Assembly (NCBI RefSeq): GCF_004342485.1 | Contig: NZ_SMBU01000027.1 | Location: 1 to 64,000, forward strand | Source of the DNA: Roseateles saccharophilus | Lineage (GTDB): Bacteria > Pseudomonadota > Gammaproteobacteria > Burkholderiales > Burkholderiaceae_C | DNA: 64,000 nucleotides | Direction of reading: 5' to 3' | Part shown: piece by piece, positions 1-8,552 of the stretch | Layout of the letters: the number at the start of each line of letters is the position of its first letter | How positions within the stretch are numbered: the stretch's first letter is position 1 | Made by a program: the position numbers and the translations under genes | Notes under the pieces: generated by a model | Seen by the model: the letters and a program-made list of their open reading frames with translations, nothing else | Told to the model about the DNA's origin: nothing | Database searches by the model: none

Positions 1-362
1 TCCCGCGATGACCGCGGCAGCGTTCTCACGAACGCCCCCAACGTTCCTGGGACATCAAGCCCTGGCAAGCCTCAGACAGCGACGGTCATAACACCGGGCC
101 ACGAATGCAGCGGAGCACAGGTCTGACTGGACAGCGAGGTCGGCGACAAGCGCTCTTGCCCGAGCCCCCTGTGATCCAGAGAGCTTCGCCAACGACTGCC
201 CGTCGTGCAGCCCCACCTTCGAAGCCACCCATCGACCTCATCAACCCGTGCCAGCAGCGTGACAAGCTGCCCCGTCTGCAAGGCCACGCGATCTGCTGCT
301 GCCGCGCCGCGGCACTGCATAGGGAAGCTCAGCTGGCCTGTCAGAACTGCGCGTGCGGGCAA
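1..362. other. Non-coding stretch downstream of the dmpD operon
   Basis: I see no convincing gene here. Short open frames exist on both strands, but their translations are Arg/Ser-rich, lack recognisable motifs and have no good ribosome binding site. The stretch lies downstream of the minus-strand dmpD stop codon. I found no clear hairpin followed by a T-run, so where that operon ends is not visible. Confidence 0.5.
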
Positions 363-1202
363 CTAGCCGTCTACTTGTCCCAAGAAGTCGCCTACAAGCC
401 GCGCAAACGCCGCGGCATGCTCGATCTGAGTCCAGTGCCCGCAGAGTCCGAACAGATGCAAGCGGGCCTGCGGGATGAGTTCAAACAGCTTCTGGCTGGT
501 GGCGACGGGAATTACCCGATCTTCTCGGCCATGGATCAGCAGCGTCGGATGAGGCAGCCGCCGGATGTCCTCCTCACGGCTGGCCATGGCATCCACCCAT
601 CGCTGCCTGGGCGCGGGAAACATGCTTGAGAACGCCTCCTGGAAACCGGGGCGGACGCTCGCCTGAAAGCGCAGTCGCGCCAGCTCGTCATTGACAAGGT
701 TTCGGTCGTAGGCAAACACGTCGAGCAGATGGCGCATGTTTTCCAGAGAAGGCGTATAGCCCCACACTGCATCAAGCCCTGGCGTGATCTGGAACGGCAC
801 ACCGACGCTGCCCATCAGCACGAGACGTCTGACCCGCTGCGGGGCGCGAATCGCCAGCGCCAGGGCCAGTGCGCCTCCGAAGGAGTTGCCAATCAGGTCA
901 GTCTGCTCGATGCCCAGGGCATCCAGCACCGACAGCGCGTGGTTCACCCAGGACTCCATCGAATAGCGGATACCTGCCGGTCGATCCGTGTAGCCGAAAC
1001 CGACCATGTCCGGCGCGATGACGCGGAAGCGCTTGGCCAACTCGGGCATGGTCAGCCGCCAATTGGCCCAGGCAGTCACGCCCGGACCGGAGCCGTGGAT
1101 CAGAAACACCGGCTCGCCTTGACCGATGTCGTGGACGTTGGTGCCTATGCCCGCGGCATCGATTTGCCGGCCAAGCTCAGGATTGGGAGATGCGCCATGC
1201 AT
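363..1202 (-). CDS. dmpD: 2-hydroxymuconic semialdehyde hydrolase (DmpD/XylF type)
   Basis: Alpha/beta-hydrolase of 279 aa, the usual length for DmpD/XylF/TodF enzymes. These cleave the C-C bond of meta-ring-fission products, giving 2-hydroxypenta-2,4-dienoate plus a short acid. The oxyanion-hole segment HGSGPG is at residues 36-41, the nucleophile elbow GNSFG puts Ser at 107, and Asp228 (GREDRV) and His256 (CGHW) complete the triad. It is the last gene of the second sigma-54-driven operon, 81 bp after the DUF1329 gene. In classical dmp operons it sits between dmpC and dmpE, so its location here is unusual. It is needed mainly for methylated substrates, whose ring-fission products are ketones and cannot be oxidised by DmpC. 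The exact substrate range is inferred. Confidence 0.88.
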   Translation of the reverse strand: MHGASPNPELGRQIDAAGIGTNVHDIGQGEPVFLIHGSGPGVTAWANWRLTMPELAKRFRVIAPDMVGFGYTDRPAGIRYSMESWVNHALSVLDALGIEQTDLIGNSFGGALALALAIRAPQRVRRLVLMGSVGVPFQITPGLDAVWGYTPSLENMRHLLDVFAYDRNLVNDELARLRFQASVRPGFQEAFSSMFPAPRQRWVDAMASREEDIRRLPHPTLLIHGREDRVIPVATSQKLFELIPQARLHLFGLCGHWTQIEHAAAFARLVGDFLGQVDG

Positions 1203-1283
1203 GGGTGGTATCTCGTGGACGCCGAAGGAAGGCGATGAAGGCCGTCCCAGCTCGGGCCGGCCTGCTCGCGCGGCGCGTGGGGC

Positions 1284-2582
1284 TCAGTTTCCGCCGCGCA
1301 GGTTCTGCACCTGGAACAGCTTGGGCGGGTTCTGCTTGGCGTCGACCTGACCCTTGAACTGGCCGGTCGTGCAGTGCTTGGACTGGACGTCGACCATGGA
1401 GAACGAATCGTCGATCGCGATGCCCGTGCCCTTGTTGATCGGCAGATGCGCGTCCGGGTGCGACTTGCCGATGGTCCAGCTCTTCCACAGCTCACCCTTG
1501 CGGTCGTAGATCAGCGTGCGGTTGATGTTGTAGACCTGCGCGTCGATGTGGAAGACGCGCTTGCTGATCGGATGCGCCGGGTTGACGGGCTCGGCCTCGA
1601 GCACGAAGACCTTGCGCAGCTGCCACGTGATGTTCGGGAAGCAGCCACCCTGCCCGCCGAAGTCCACGAACTTGTAGCCGTCCGCCTCCTTGAACTCGTC
1701 GGTCAACGCGAGCTCGTTGTGGTTGTAGTAGGGCATCAAGATGTTCTTGCTGCCCTTGTACGTCCACTTCATGTCGGACACACGGCCGTTGTAGCCCTCG
1801 AAGTCCTCGATCATCAGATCGGCACCGAGGAAGGCGTCGGTCGCCTGCCCGGTGGCCAGCCGCCGCACGCGTCGCTGGAAGCCCAGGTAGAGGTAGGCGT
1901 CGTCGAATTTCAGGTCGTCGTCATAGCGCTGGATCAACAGCTGCGTGTTCTTCAGATCCTGCGGCTCCTGCACCTGCACGTAGATGCCACGGAACAGCGC
2001 CGACGGGTTGGGGGTCACCTCGGGTACCGGCGCATCCTGCACACGGTGGCGGAAGTTCAGGAAGTGGAAGTCGAACTTGATCGTGCGCTCGACCTGGCCG
2101 CTCGTCATGTTGCGGTACTTCCAATAGAACGGGTCGATGGCGGCGTTGTCGCCCCAGTTGATGCCGTACTTGAAGTTCCACGCGATCTTCTCGCCCGCGC
2201 GCGGGTCGTCCAGGCGGGGCTCCTCGGGGAAGGGGCGGCCCGCCTCGAAACCGCTAATCTCGCCGTTCTTCGCACCGAGCTTGGACTTGTTCAACCCCTT
2301 GCGGGTCGCCTCGACATAGGCCTTGTTGAGCGAGAACTGCGTGGTCGGCCCGACCTTGATCTCGGTCCAGCCACTCTTGATGGCCATGTACATGCCGGCA
2401 TCCAGCGCGTCCTTGAACTGCTCGACGTTGGCCTTGTTGATGACCGTGCCGACGTGCAGGCCCGGGAAGCTCGGCATGCCGTTCTTGTAGGGGTTGAACG
2501 AGGCGTCCACGTCGGCCTCGGTCGCGGCCGAAGCCACGGCAGCCAGGCCTGTGGCGGCAAGGAGTAGGGTCAGTTGCTTCAT
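1284..2582 (-). CDS. DUF1329 family periplasmic protein
   Basis: A 432 aa protein with an N-terminal Sec signal peptide (hydrophobic residues about 4-16, A-x-A cleavage near 19) and a body typical of DUF1329. The family is thought to have a LolA/LolB-like fold and usually neighbours DUF1302 genes. I start at the ATG at 2582 because a GGAG ribosome binding site precedes it and the signal peptide begins there; a longer open frame upstream overlaps the DUF1302 end. It lies 14 bp after the DUF1302 gene in the operon led by the BNR lipoprotein. By analogy with LolA-like carriers it may bind a hydrophobic ligand in the periplasm, but no member has a firmly established substrate that I can cite. The promoter implies induction by phenols. 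Confidence 0.8.
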   Translation of the reverse strand: MKQLTLLLAATGLAAVASAATEADVDASFNPYKNGMPSFPGLHVGTVINKANVEQFKDALDAGMYMAIKSGWTEIKVGPTTQFSLNKAYVEATRKGLNKSKLGAKNGEISGFEAGRPFPEEPRLDDPRAGEKIAWNFKYGINWGDNAAIDPFYWKYRNMTSGQVERTIKFDFHFLNFRHRVQDAPVPEVTPNPSALFRGIYVQVQEPQDLKNTQLLIQRYDDDLKFDDAYLYLGFQRRVRRLATGQATDAFLGADLMIEDFEGYNGRVSDMKWTYKGSKNILMPYYNHNELALTDEFKEADGYKFVDFGGQGGCFPNITWQLRKVFVLEAEPVNPAHPISKRVFHIDAQVYNINRTLIYDRKGELWKSWTIGKSHPDAHLPINKGTGIAIDDSFSMVDVQSKHCTTGQFKGQVDAKQNPPKLFQVQNLRGGN

Positions 2583-2596
2583 CTGGGTCTCCTGGA

Positions 2597-4675
2597 TCAG
2601 AACTGGTAGCGTGCGGTGAAATAGAGCTCGTTCTCCTTCCACGCTGCCCCGATGGGGCCGGCACGGAAGCGTCCGAGCGGCTCGAGGCCACTGAGGCCGC
2701 GCGAGTACGCGGTCATCGGGTTCGCGTCCCCGTAGGGGGCCGTGAACGGCGCCCAGGGATTGCACGAGCGGCAGTCGTCGAACTTCCAGCGCTCGTCGTT
2801 GCTGCGCGTCTTGAAGTTGCCGCCGAAGCTGAGCTTGAGCTTGTCGCTGACTAGCCAGTCAATCTGCGGCGATGTGACGAGGGCGCGGGCGCGCACGTCG
2901 TAGGCCGTGATCAGCTGCGGGCTGATGCGGTCGCTGGCGAGGAAGGCCTTGATCAGCAGGGTGCCGATGACGTTGTCCTTCCAGTCGGGCATGCCGACGG
3001 TGCCCAGCGGTCCCTGGCGCAGCTCGTGGTCGAAGATGTGCTGGTAGAACAGCTGCGCCGAGATCAGCGTCGTTCGATTGGGGTTGATGAAGGGGATGAA
3101 GGTCGGCCGGTCGATGCCGATCACCGAGCGCCAAACCTTGTTGCGGGAGTACAGCTCCGGCCGCGCCGTGTTGGCGAACTCCTCACCCTGGGTCAGAGCC
3201 CCCTCGACGCGCACCGCCGCCTTGGCAGCCTCCCATTGCACATCCAGCGAACCGCCGACCAGGTTGACGCGCGGGTAGGCGACGTCGAACGCGATCAGGA
3301 AGGGGCAATGGCCGGTCCCGTCGTTGCAGGGCTGGCCCGTGAAGCCGTTCTGCGCCGCCTTGCCACCATGCAGCGAGGGCAGCTGCGAGCGGTAGCTCAG
3401 CGCGTTCAGCGAGAACGAGACGCCCTCTTGCGTCACGCCCTCGTACTTGACCCCGACCTGGGTGTTCTGCAGGTTCCACTTGGGCAGGTCGACATTGCGG
3501 ATACCGATCTGCCCCGGACCGAAGTCGGTGGACAGCAGCACACCCGGGCCGACATTGGCGAAGTTGGACACGGTGCCACCGTTGTCCCAGAGGTTCTTCA
3601 TGCCGCGGAAGAAGCAGCCTGCATCCAGGATCGTGTTCGCCGTGCCGCACTGCCCGAGGTTGTTGGGGCGGAACTTGTCGACGTTCCAGATCAGCTGCAG
3701 GTTGCGGTCCTGCATGCTCTCGCTGGCCCCCATGCGCCACTCCGCCTGCGCGATCCACATCGGTATGCGGATGTCCTGCAGCTCGTCGTAGATGTTGTTG
3801 CGCGAGTAGTCGACCGGGTTGACGACGTCCAGCACGCGAAACAGGTCGGTGCGCCCCCAAACAACCTGCTGGCGACCGAGTTTCAGGAAGAGCTGCTGGG
3901 TGCCGTCCAGGTCGACGGACTTGGTGACATAGGCCTCGCGCAGCGCGTCCCAGCGATCGTTGAATTCGGAGAACTCGAGCTGCCGGCGCGTCTTGTCGCC
4001 ATAGCCGCCGAAGTCGACGCAACCGCGACTGTCGGTTTCGCAAGGCCGCACCGGCACCGCGAACTCAACGCCGCCGTTGGACGTGGCGTGCCAACGATCG
4101 CCCAGCAGGCGCAGGCCCGAGTTCGGGTTGTAGTGCGCGGCCGCCGGATTGGTCGCGTTGAAGCCAAAGGTATTGGCGGTCAGGCCGAGGCTGTCGACGA
4201 CGGCCTTGTTGACGACGCCGCCACCATGGGGAAGCGGCGGCGGCCCCCCGGTCGAATCGAGATTGACGGCGCCACCGGCCTGGCGGCCGAACTGGTCACC
4301 GTTGAGGCGGTAGACGCCGTCGTAGCTGCCGCGCAGGATGGAATGGAAGGCCCAACCGGCGTCGAGCCGCTTGCTGGCCTCGATCTGCAGCGTGTTGCGG
4401 AACTTGGACAGGCCGACGGAATCGCCGGTCGCGTCCTTGCCGCGCACGCGGGTGTCGTTCTCGTAATAGACGTCGACCTTCCAGTCGCGGCTGCTGACGC
4501 TTTTGACGAAGTTGTCGCTCTCGCCAGGGCCTTCGGCCTTCGACGAGTCGACCGAGGTGGCCGAGGAGGCCGAGGAGGCCGAGGGCGTGGTCTGCGCATC
4601 AACCTGGGCCATGAAGCCACAGGTCGACAACGCGATCACGTGCAGCGGCCAGCGCCGCCGGGGTGTGGAACTCAT
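2597..4675 (-). CDS. DUF1302 family outer-membrane protein
   Basis: A 692 aa protein with a signal peptide (basic start, then a hydrophobic stretch, ending in A-Q-A near residue 28). The body is Gly/Asn/Tyr-rich with alternating hydrophobic residues, and the C-terminus ends in ...TARYQF, a typical terminal-Phe beta-barrel signal. DUF1302 proteins are predicted outer-membrane barrels and almost always pair with DUF1329. I place the start at the ATG at 4675, which follows a GGAG sequence; the frame stays open further upstream but there overlaps the transporter gene. A Ser/Glu-rich linker follows the signal peptide. With the DUF1329 protein and the RND transporter it could make a path across the envelope. 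Direction and substrate are unknown. Confidence 0.8.
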   Translation of the reverse strand: MSSTPRRRWPLHVIALSTCGFMAQVDAQTTPSASSASSATSVDSSKAEGPGESDNFVKSVSSRDWKVDVYYENDTRVRGKDATGDSVGLSKFRNTLQIEASKRLDAGWAFHSILRGSYDGVYRLNGDQFGRQAGGAVNLDSTGGPPPLPHGGGVVNKAVVDSLGLTANTFGFNATNPAAAHYNPNSGLRLLGDRWHATSNGGVEFAVPVRPCETDSRGCVDFGGYGDKTRRQLEFSEFNDRWDALREAYVTKSVDLDGTQQLFLKLGRQQVVWGRTDLFRVLDVVNPVDYSRNNIYDELQDIRIPMWIAQAEWRMGASESMQDRNLQLIWNVDKFRPNNLGQCGTANTILDAGCFFRGMKNLWDNGGTVSNFANVGPGVLLSTDFGPGQIGIRNVDLPKWNLQNTQVGVKYEGVTQEGVSFSLNALSYRSQLPSLHGGKAAQNGFTGQPCNDGTGHCPFLIAFDVAYPRVNLVGGSLDVQWEAAKAAVRVEGALTQGEEFANTARPELYSRNKVWRSVIGIDRPTFIPFINPNRTTLISAQLFYQHIFDHELRQGPLGTVGMPDWKDNVIGTLLIKAFLASDRISPQLITAYDVRARALVTSPQIDWLVSDKLKLSFGGNFKTRSNDERWKFDDCRSCNPWAPFTAPYGDANPMTAYSRGLSGLEPLGRFRAGPIGAAWKENELYFTARYQF

Positions 4676-4734
4676 GAATGTCTCCGTTGTTGTGATGGGC
4701 TGGATGCCCTGACGAGTCCTGCCTGAGCGCTCGC

Positions 4735-7155
4735 TCAGGCGACTGCCTCGGCCGGCCGCTCCATGGCGCCCGGCAACTCCTGACCCACCTCGGTGTCGCG
4801 GCCACCCTCGACGACGAAACGGGGTTTGAAGACGACGCACCACGCCGGCACGATCAGGATCGCGGCGATGGCGTTCACGACCAGCATGAAAGACAGCAGG
4901 GCCGCGGCGTCGGACTGGAAGCGCAGATCGCTGAGGAAGACCCACAGGATCACGCCCGCGGTCAGCGTCAGCGCCGTGAAGCTGACGGCGTAGCCCGTCG
5001 TGCTGACCGCGTTGATCGCGGCCTGCCGCACGTCGCGGACATGCGGCATCTCCTCGCGGATGCGGTCCATGAAATAGACCGCGTAGTCGATTCCCACACC
5101 GACGCCGACCATGATCACCGGCACCGTGTTGACGCTGATGCTGATGCCCTTCCAGCCCATGTAGGCGTAGGACAGCACGGTCGAGAACAGCATCGGCAGC
5201 ACCATCAGCCAGCCGGCGTGCACCGACTGGTAATAGGCCATCACGACGACGAAGGCCAGCACCATGACCAGCGGCACGAGCAGCAGGTGGTCGGTGTGCA
5301 GAGCCTCGTTGGCCGCGGCGCTCACGCCGATGATGCCGCCAGCCGGCTCGAACTTCAGGTCCGGCACGCCGGCCGTCACGCGCCGTGCGGCATCGTGGGC
5401 CAGGGCCAGCGCGCGGTTGATGGTCTCGGCTTGGCGGTCCTTGTAATAGAACACCAGGTCGGCCTCGTTCTCGTCGGCGTTGACGAACTCCTTCAGCGCC
5501 CCGGGGATGGGGCTGGACGCGAGGTAGGCGAACATCAACCCGCCGACTTCATCGGCGGAATCGGGGATCTGCGCCCAGCGCGGGTCGTCGTTGTGCGTCA
5601 ACCGGTTCACGACCCGGACCACCGTCGGCAGGGCCTTAGTGCCGCCGAGGTTGGGGTCGGCCAGCATCTCGGCCTGGAAGGCCTCGATGGCCCGCAGCAC
5701 GTCGGGTCGCTTGATGCCACCCTTTTCGGCGGTGCCGGCGACGATGTGCAACTCCTCCGAGCCGGGGAACAGCCGGTTGATGGCTTCGGTCGACAGGTTG
5801 TAGGCGTGGTCACGGTGCAGGATGGGCGAGCCCGGCTCGGTCTCCCCCGTCTTCACACCAGCCGCCAGCTTGCCGCCCGCCAGCATCAGCAGGCCGGCGA
5901 CGCACAGGATGGCGGTCGCGCCGCGCACGGTGCCGCCGCTGCGCGCCATGGCGGCGCCCAGGAAGGCACGCACCGCCTGGTTCTTGTTCGTCATCGCGCG
6001 CGGCTCGGGCAGCACCGTCAGCGCCAGGGGCACCATGAAGTGCACGGTGAAGATCACCGAGAAGGCCCAAAAGCCCGCCGAGATGCCCAGCTTCCTGTTG
6101 AAGGGCGCGGCACCGAGCACCATCACGCCGATGCCGATGGCGTCCACCGCGATGGCCAGCGATCCCGGCCGGAACAAGGCCTCCAGCGCATTGCGTGCCG
6201 CGCGCCGGCCGCTGTGTGTGATGGCCAGTTCCTCGTAGTAGCGCGCCACCAGCTGCACCCCGTGTGACATCGCGCGCGCTGCGATCAGGAAGGGGATGGG
6301 CATGGACAGCGGCTCCAGGTTGAAGCCCAGCCAGGACATGAATCCCAGCCCCCAGATCGACGACAGCGCAATGCCAAGCAGCGGCAGGAAGACACCGTAG
6401 AAGCGCCGGAAGTAGGCGATCAGCAGGGCCGCCAGCAGCGCCAGCGTGTAGAACAGGATGGCGACGATCTGGTTCAGGTAGGTGTAGACATAGCCCGTCA
6501 GCACCGGATTGCCGGTCAGGTAGATCTTGTGACCGGGCGTCGCCAGCTCGGCCTGCAGCGCCTGCAGGGCGCCGAAGGTCTTGGCGTAGTCGATCTCTCC
6601 TTCGTTGAGCTGAGCCTTGATGAGTACCGCCTTCAGGTCGGGCGAGACGAGCAGGCCGTAGACCTGCGGGTTGGCCATCACCTTCCGGCGCAGCTGCTCC
6701 AGCTCTTCGACGCTGTGGTGCGGCTGCCGCGCGTCGTAGTAGGGCTCGGAGGCGAAGCTGCCCTCCTCCGTGAGGTGGACATGGCGTGCCGTGCGGTGCG
6801 TCAGGCTGCCGACGAGGTTATGGTTCACGCTGGGCAGGTTGTCCACGCCCTGCGTCGCTCGGTGCAGCAGGGCCAGCGTCCTGTCGTTGAAGACCGTGCC
6901 CTGCTCGACCTCGATCGCCATCACGATCTGGTTGGCGCCGCCGAAGTTCTCCTTCACGCGGTTGTAGGTCTGGATGTAGGGGTGATGCTGTGGCAGCAGA
7001 TCGCTGAAGTCCGTGTAGATGCGCAGCCCCGGCAGCCGGGTGGCAAAGCCCAGCGTGACCGCCAGGATCAAGCCCAGCACGATCTTCGGGTTGGCGAAGA
7101 TCCATTCCTCGGCACGCACGAGAGCGCGCAGCAGTTGTCGTGCAGCCGTTTTCAT
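4735..7155 (-). CDS. RND/MMPL superfamily transporter
   Basis: An 806 aa inner-membrane protein with the RND/MMPL layout. TM1 is near residues 22-42, followed by a large periplasmic loop to about residue 225, a cluster of helices at about 228-430, a second periplasmic loop, and a final cluster at about 625-785. In the second cluster, GVGVGIDYAVYF carries the Asp typical of proton-coupled TM segments. A GGAGG site precedes the ATG. The start overlaps the stop of the upstream BNR lipoprotein gene (ATGA), so the two are translationally coupled. MMPL-type proteins move hydrophobic molecules. Clusters of such a transporter with DUF1302, DUF1329 and a YCF48-like protein occur near catabolic genes for steroids and other hydrophobic compounds. 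A role in handling phenols is inferred from the promoter. Confidence 0.85.
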   Translation of the reverse strand: MKTAARQLLRALVRAEEWIFANPKIVLGLILAVTLGFATRLPGLRIYTDFSDLLPQHHPYIQTYNRVKENFGGANQIVMAIEVEQGTVFNDRTLALLHRATQGVDNLPSVNHNLVGSLTHRTARHVHLTEEGSFASEPYYDARQPHHSVEELEQLRRKVMANPQVYGLLVSPDLKAVLIKAQLNEGEIDYAKTFGALQALQAELATPGHKIYLTGNPVLTGYVYTYLNQIVAILFYTLALLAALLIAYFRRFYGVFLPLLGIALSSIWGLGFMSWLGFNLEPLSMPIPFLIAARAMSHGVQLVARYYEELAITHSGRRAARNALEALFRPGSLAIAVDAIGIGVMVLGAAPFNRKLGISAGFWAFSVIFTVHFMVPLALTVLPEPRAMTNKNQAVRAFLGAAMARSGGTVRGATAILCVAGLLMLAGGKLAAGVKTGETEPGSPILHRDHAYNLSTEAINRLFPGSEELHIVAGTAEKGGIKRPDVLRAIEAFQAEMLADPNLGGTKALPTVVRVVNRLTHNDDPRWAQIPDSADEVGGLMFAYLASSPIPGALKEFVNADENEADLVFYYKDRQAETINRALALAHDAARRVTAGVPDLKFEPAGGIIGVSAAANEALHTDHLLLVPLVMVLAFVVVMAYYQSVHAGWLMVLPMLFSTVLSYAYMGWKGISISVNTVPVIMVGVGVGIDYAVYFMDRIREEMPHVRDVRQAAINAVSTTGYAVSFTALTLTAGVILWVFLSDLRFQSDAAALLSFMLVVNAIAAILIVPAWCVVFKPRFVVEGGRDTEVGQELPGAMERPAEAVA

Positions 7156-8156
7156 CGGACCTCCGCCGCATCGGTTGTCGTCTGCGCGACCTGGGCCGGC
7201 AGGTGGATGACGTTCAGCGCTCCCGCGGCCCCGGCGACCACCATCGAGCGGCCGTCGAGCGCGGTACCCGCGGACAGATAGGCCGGGATGGCCTGCCCAT
7301 GCTCAAAGGCCTGCCACTGCTCGCCCTTCAGCTTCACCATGCGGCCGCCCGCGCCCAGGCCGTAGAGCTCATCCGCCACGCGCAGCAGCGCATACATCGG
7401 CACGCCGGACTGGTTGGGCTGGTTGGTCCATGTCCGGCCGCCATCGCGCGTGCGCTTGATGGCGCCCGCCAGGCCCGAGACCCAGCCGTTGCTGGCGTCG
7501 GTGAACAGCGCGGCGTAGGGATAGAAGTCGCCCTGGATCTTGGGCTGCGGCTGCCAGCTCGCCCCGCCGTCCGCGCTGGTCACCACGGCCCCGAATTCGC
7601 CAGTGATGACCGCGCGGCGTTCGTCGATGAACTGCACGGTGGTCAGGATGGCGTCGTCGCCAAGATCGCGGGCCTGCCAGCTGCCGCCCCTGTCGGCGCT
7701 CCACAGGATGCTGGTGCGCGCGCCCACGGCCCACAGCCGGTTGAGCGGATCGCAGGTCAGCGCCAGCAGGTCGGTGCGGGTCGGCACCTGGCGCATCGCC
7801 CATACGCCGCCCTCGGCGGGCAACACCCAGACCTTCTTGTAGAAGTCCAGCGCCGCAAAGCTGCCGTCCGGGCAGGCCGCCACGGCCAGCACCGACGACG
7901 GCTGGGGCAGCACGTGCCGTACCCAGTTCGTGCCGCCGTCGGCCGACGTCAGGATGACGCCGCCGGCCGCACCGGCCACGACGCGGCTGCCGTGGTTCGC
8001 CACCGTCTGGAAGGTGTCGTAACGCTGCACGGGTTTGCCCCGCTCGGCCTGCACGCCGGCCCAGTCGGGCGCCGGGATGCAGCCGGTCAGCATGGTCAGT
8101 GAGGCACACAGCCACGCGACGCGCGTGGCCTGCCCCCTCGTCGGTCTCGATTCCAT
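7152..8156 (-). CDS. YCF48/BNR-repeat lipoprotein
   Basis: A 334 aa protein. The N-terminus is basic, then hydrophobic, then has a lipobox LTGC with Cys at residue 26, so it should be a lipid-anchored envelope protein. Four Asp-box (BNR) motifs of the form S-x-D-x-G-x-x-W lie near residues 71-78, 153-160, 194-201 and 237-243, each in a repeat consistent with a beta-propeller of the YCF48/sialidase type. I chose the ATG at 8156 because the lipoprotein signal begins there and a GAGGGGA sequence precedes it. It is the first gene after the second sigma-54 promoter, with a leader of about 100 nt, and it overlaps the transporter gene. A scaffold or assembly role for the transporter complex is plausible but unproven. 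Confidence 0.8.
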   Translation of the reverse strand: MESRPTRGQATRVAWLCASLTMLTGCIPAPDWAGVQAERGKPVQRYDTFQTVANHGSRVVAGAAGGVILTSADGGTNWVRHVLPQPSSVLAVAACPDGSFAALDFYKKVWVLPAEGGVWAMRQVPTRTDLLALTCDPLNRLWAVGARTSILWSADRGGSWQARDLGDDAILTTVQFIDERRAVITGEFGAVVTSADGGASWQPQPKIQGDFYPYAALFTDASNGWVSGLAGAIKRTRDGGRTWTNQPNQSGVPMYALLRVADELYGLGAGGRMVKLKGEQWQAFEHGQAIPAYLSAGTALDGRSMVVAGAAGALNVIHLPAQVAQTTTDAAEVR

Positions 8157-8265
8157 CGTTGTCCCCTCAGCACGGACGGCACCTGCCGGCCCGAGGTGGC
8201 TGATCTCGCCACGCTTGTTCAATTCGTCAACCTGCGGGCAGCAGCTGATGCGCCCACCCTGAAAA

Positions 8266-8284
8266 GCGCAAAGCCCATGCCAAG
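8266..8284 (-). promoter_or_regulatory. Sigma-54 -24/-12 promoter of the envelope-dmpD operon
   Basis: Read on the minus strand, TTGGCATGGGCTTTGCGC matches the sigma-54 consensus. The invariant GG (complement of 8280-8281) and GC (complement of 8268-8269) are exactly 10 nt apart. Transcription would begin near 8256 and leave a leader of about 100 nt before the BNR lipoprotein gene. It aligns without gaps to the dmpK promoter. Confidence 0.85.
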
Positions 8285-8289
8285 GCCGC

Positions 8290-8302
8290 CAAGTGCTTGA
8301 TT
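8290..8302 (-). promoter_or_regulatory. IHF site between the UAS and the sigma-54 promoter
   Basis: The minus strand reads AATCAAGCACTTG, a full match to the IHF consensus WATCAANNNNTTR. It starts 9 bp upstream of the -24 GG, exactly as in the dmpK promoter. IHF bending between activator sites and promoter is established for the related Pu and Po promoters. Confidence 0.7.
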
Positions 8303-8381
8303 CGTATCGCTTCGGTCGCAGGTCCCGCTCCGCACCCCGGGGACTCCCGCATACCGAGCTGAGCATTTGCTGCACTGCCGC

Positions 8382-8397
8382 TTGATCAAATGCTCAA
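8382..8397. promoter_or_regulatory. XylR/DmpR-type UAS of the second operon
   Basis: The sequence TTGATCAAATGCTCAA is an inverted repeat close to the XylR/DmpR activator site TTGATCAATTGATCAA. It lies 101 bp upstream of the -24 GG. A weaker related site, CTGAGCATTTGCTGCA, is at 8359-8374, about two helical turns away. The match makes this operon a probable direct target of the DmpR-like protein at 20124-21776. Confidence 0.8.
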
Positions 8398-8442
8398 TTC
8401 GGCGGCGGCCCGCCCGCGCCGGGCGGGGCCCAGGAAGCAGAA

Positions 8443-8475
8443 GGCCCGCCGGCTGCTCGAGGCAGCGGGCGGGCC
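8443..8475 (-). terminator. Hairpin terminator after dmpI
   Basis: GGCCCGCCGGCTGC at 8443-8456 and GCAGCGGGCGGGCC at 8462-8475 form a 14-bp stem with one mismatch and a 5-nt loop. On the minus strand the stem is followed by the pyrimidine-rich TTCTGCTTCC. It lies about 80 bp past the dmpI stop and before the UAS of the next operon, so it probably ends the dmpK-I transcript and insulates the second promoter. Confidence 0.65.
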
Positions 8476-8552
8476 GATGGTCGGTCGTTCGGGAGGTTGA
8501 TCGGTCGGTCGATCAGGCGCAGTCGAATGCGGTCGAATGCGATCGAGCGTGG

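Larger units (their letters stand above)
8214..8397 (-). repeat. Duplicated sigma-54 promoter module, copy 2
   Basis: This 184-bp segment is colinear, with no net insertion or deletion, with 19898-20081. By hand count the promoter/IHF block (8251-8302) matches at about 42 of 52 positions and the UAS block (8367-8397) at about 26 of 31. The promoter-proximal end (10 of the first 11 bases) also matches. The stretch between the IHF site and the UAS has diverged but kept its length. This indicates an old duplication with selection on the binding sites and spacing. Confidence 0.85.

Noticed and set aside
72-362. A 96-codon minus-strand frame before the window start region
   Set aside because: No ribosome binding site, no motif, unusual composition; treated as non-coding.
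729-1238. Long open frames on the opposite strand of dmpD and of most other genes (for example 1374-2567, 3026-4726, 57997-60789)
   Set aside because: They are antisense shadows produced by high GC at third positions. Their translations lack domains and are rich in Arg, His, Val or Ala, and the opposite frames carry clear families.
4735-7155. A drug-efflux RND pump (AcrB type)
   Set aside because: Length is about 800 rather than 1000+ aa, the layout is MMPL/hopanoid-like, and no membrane fusion protein or TolC-type gene is adjacent.
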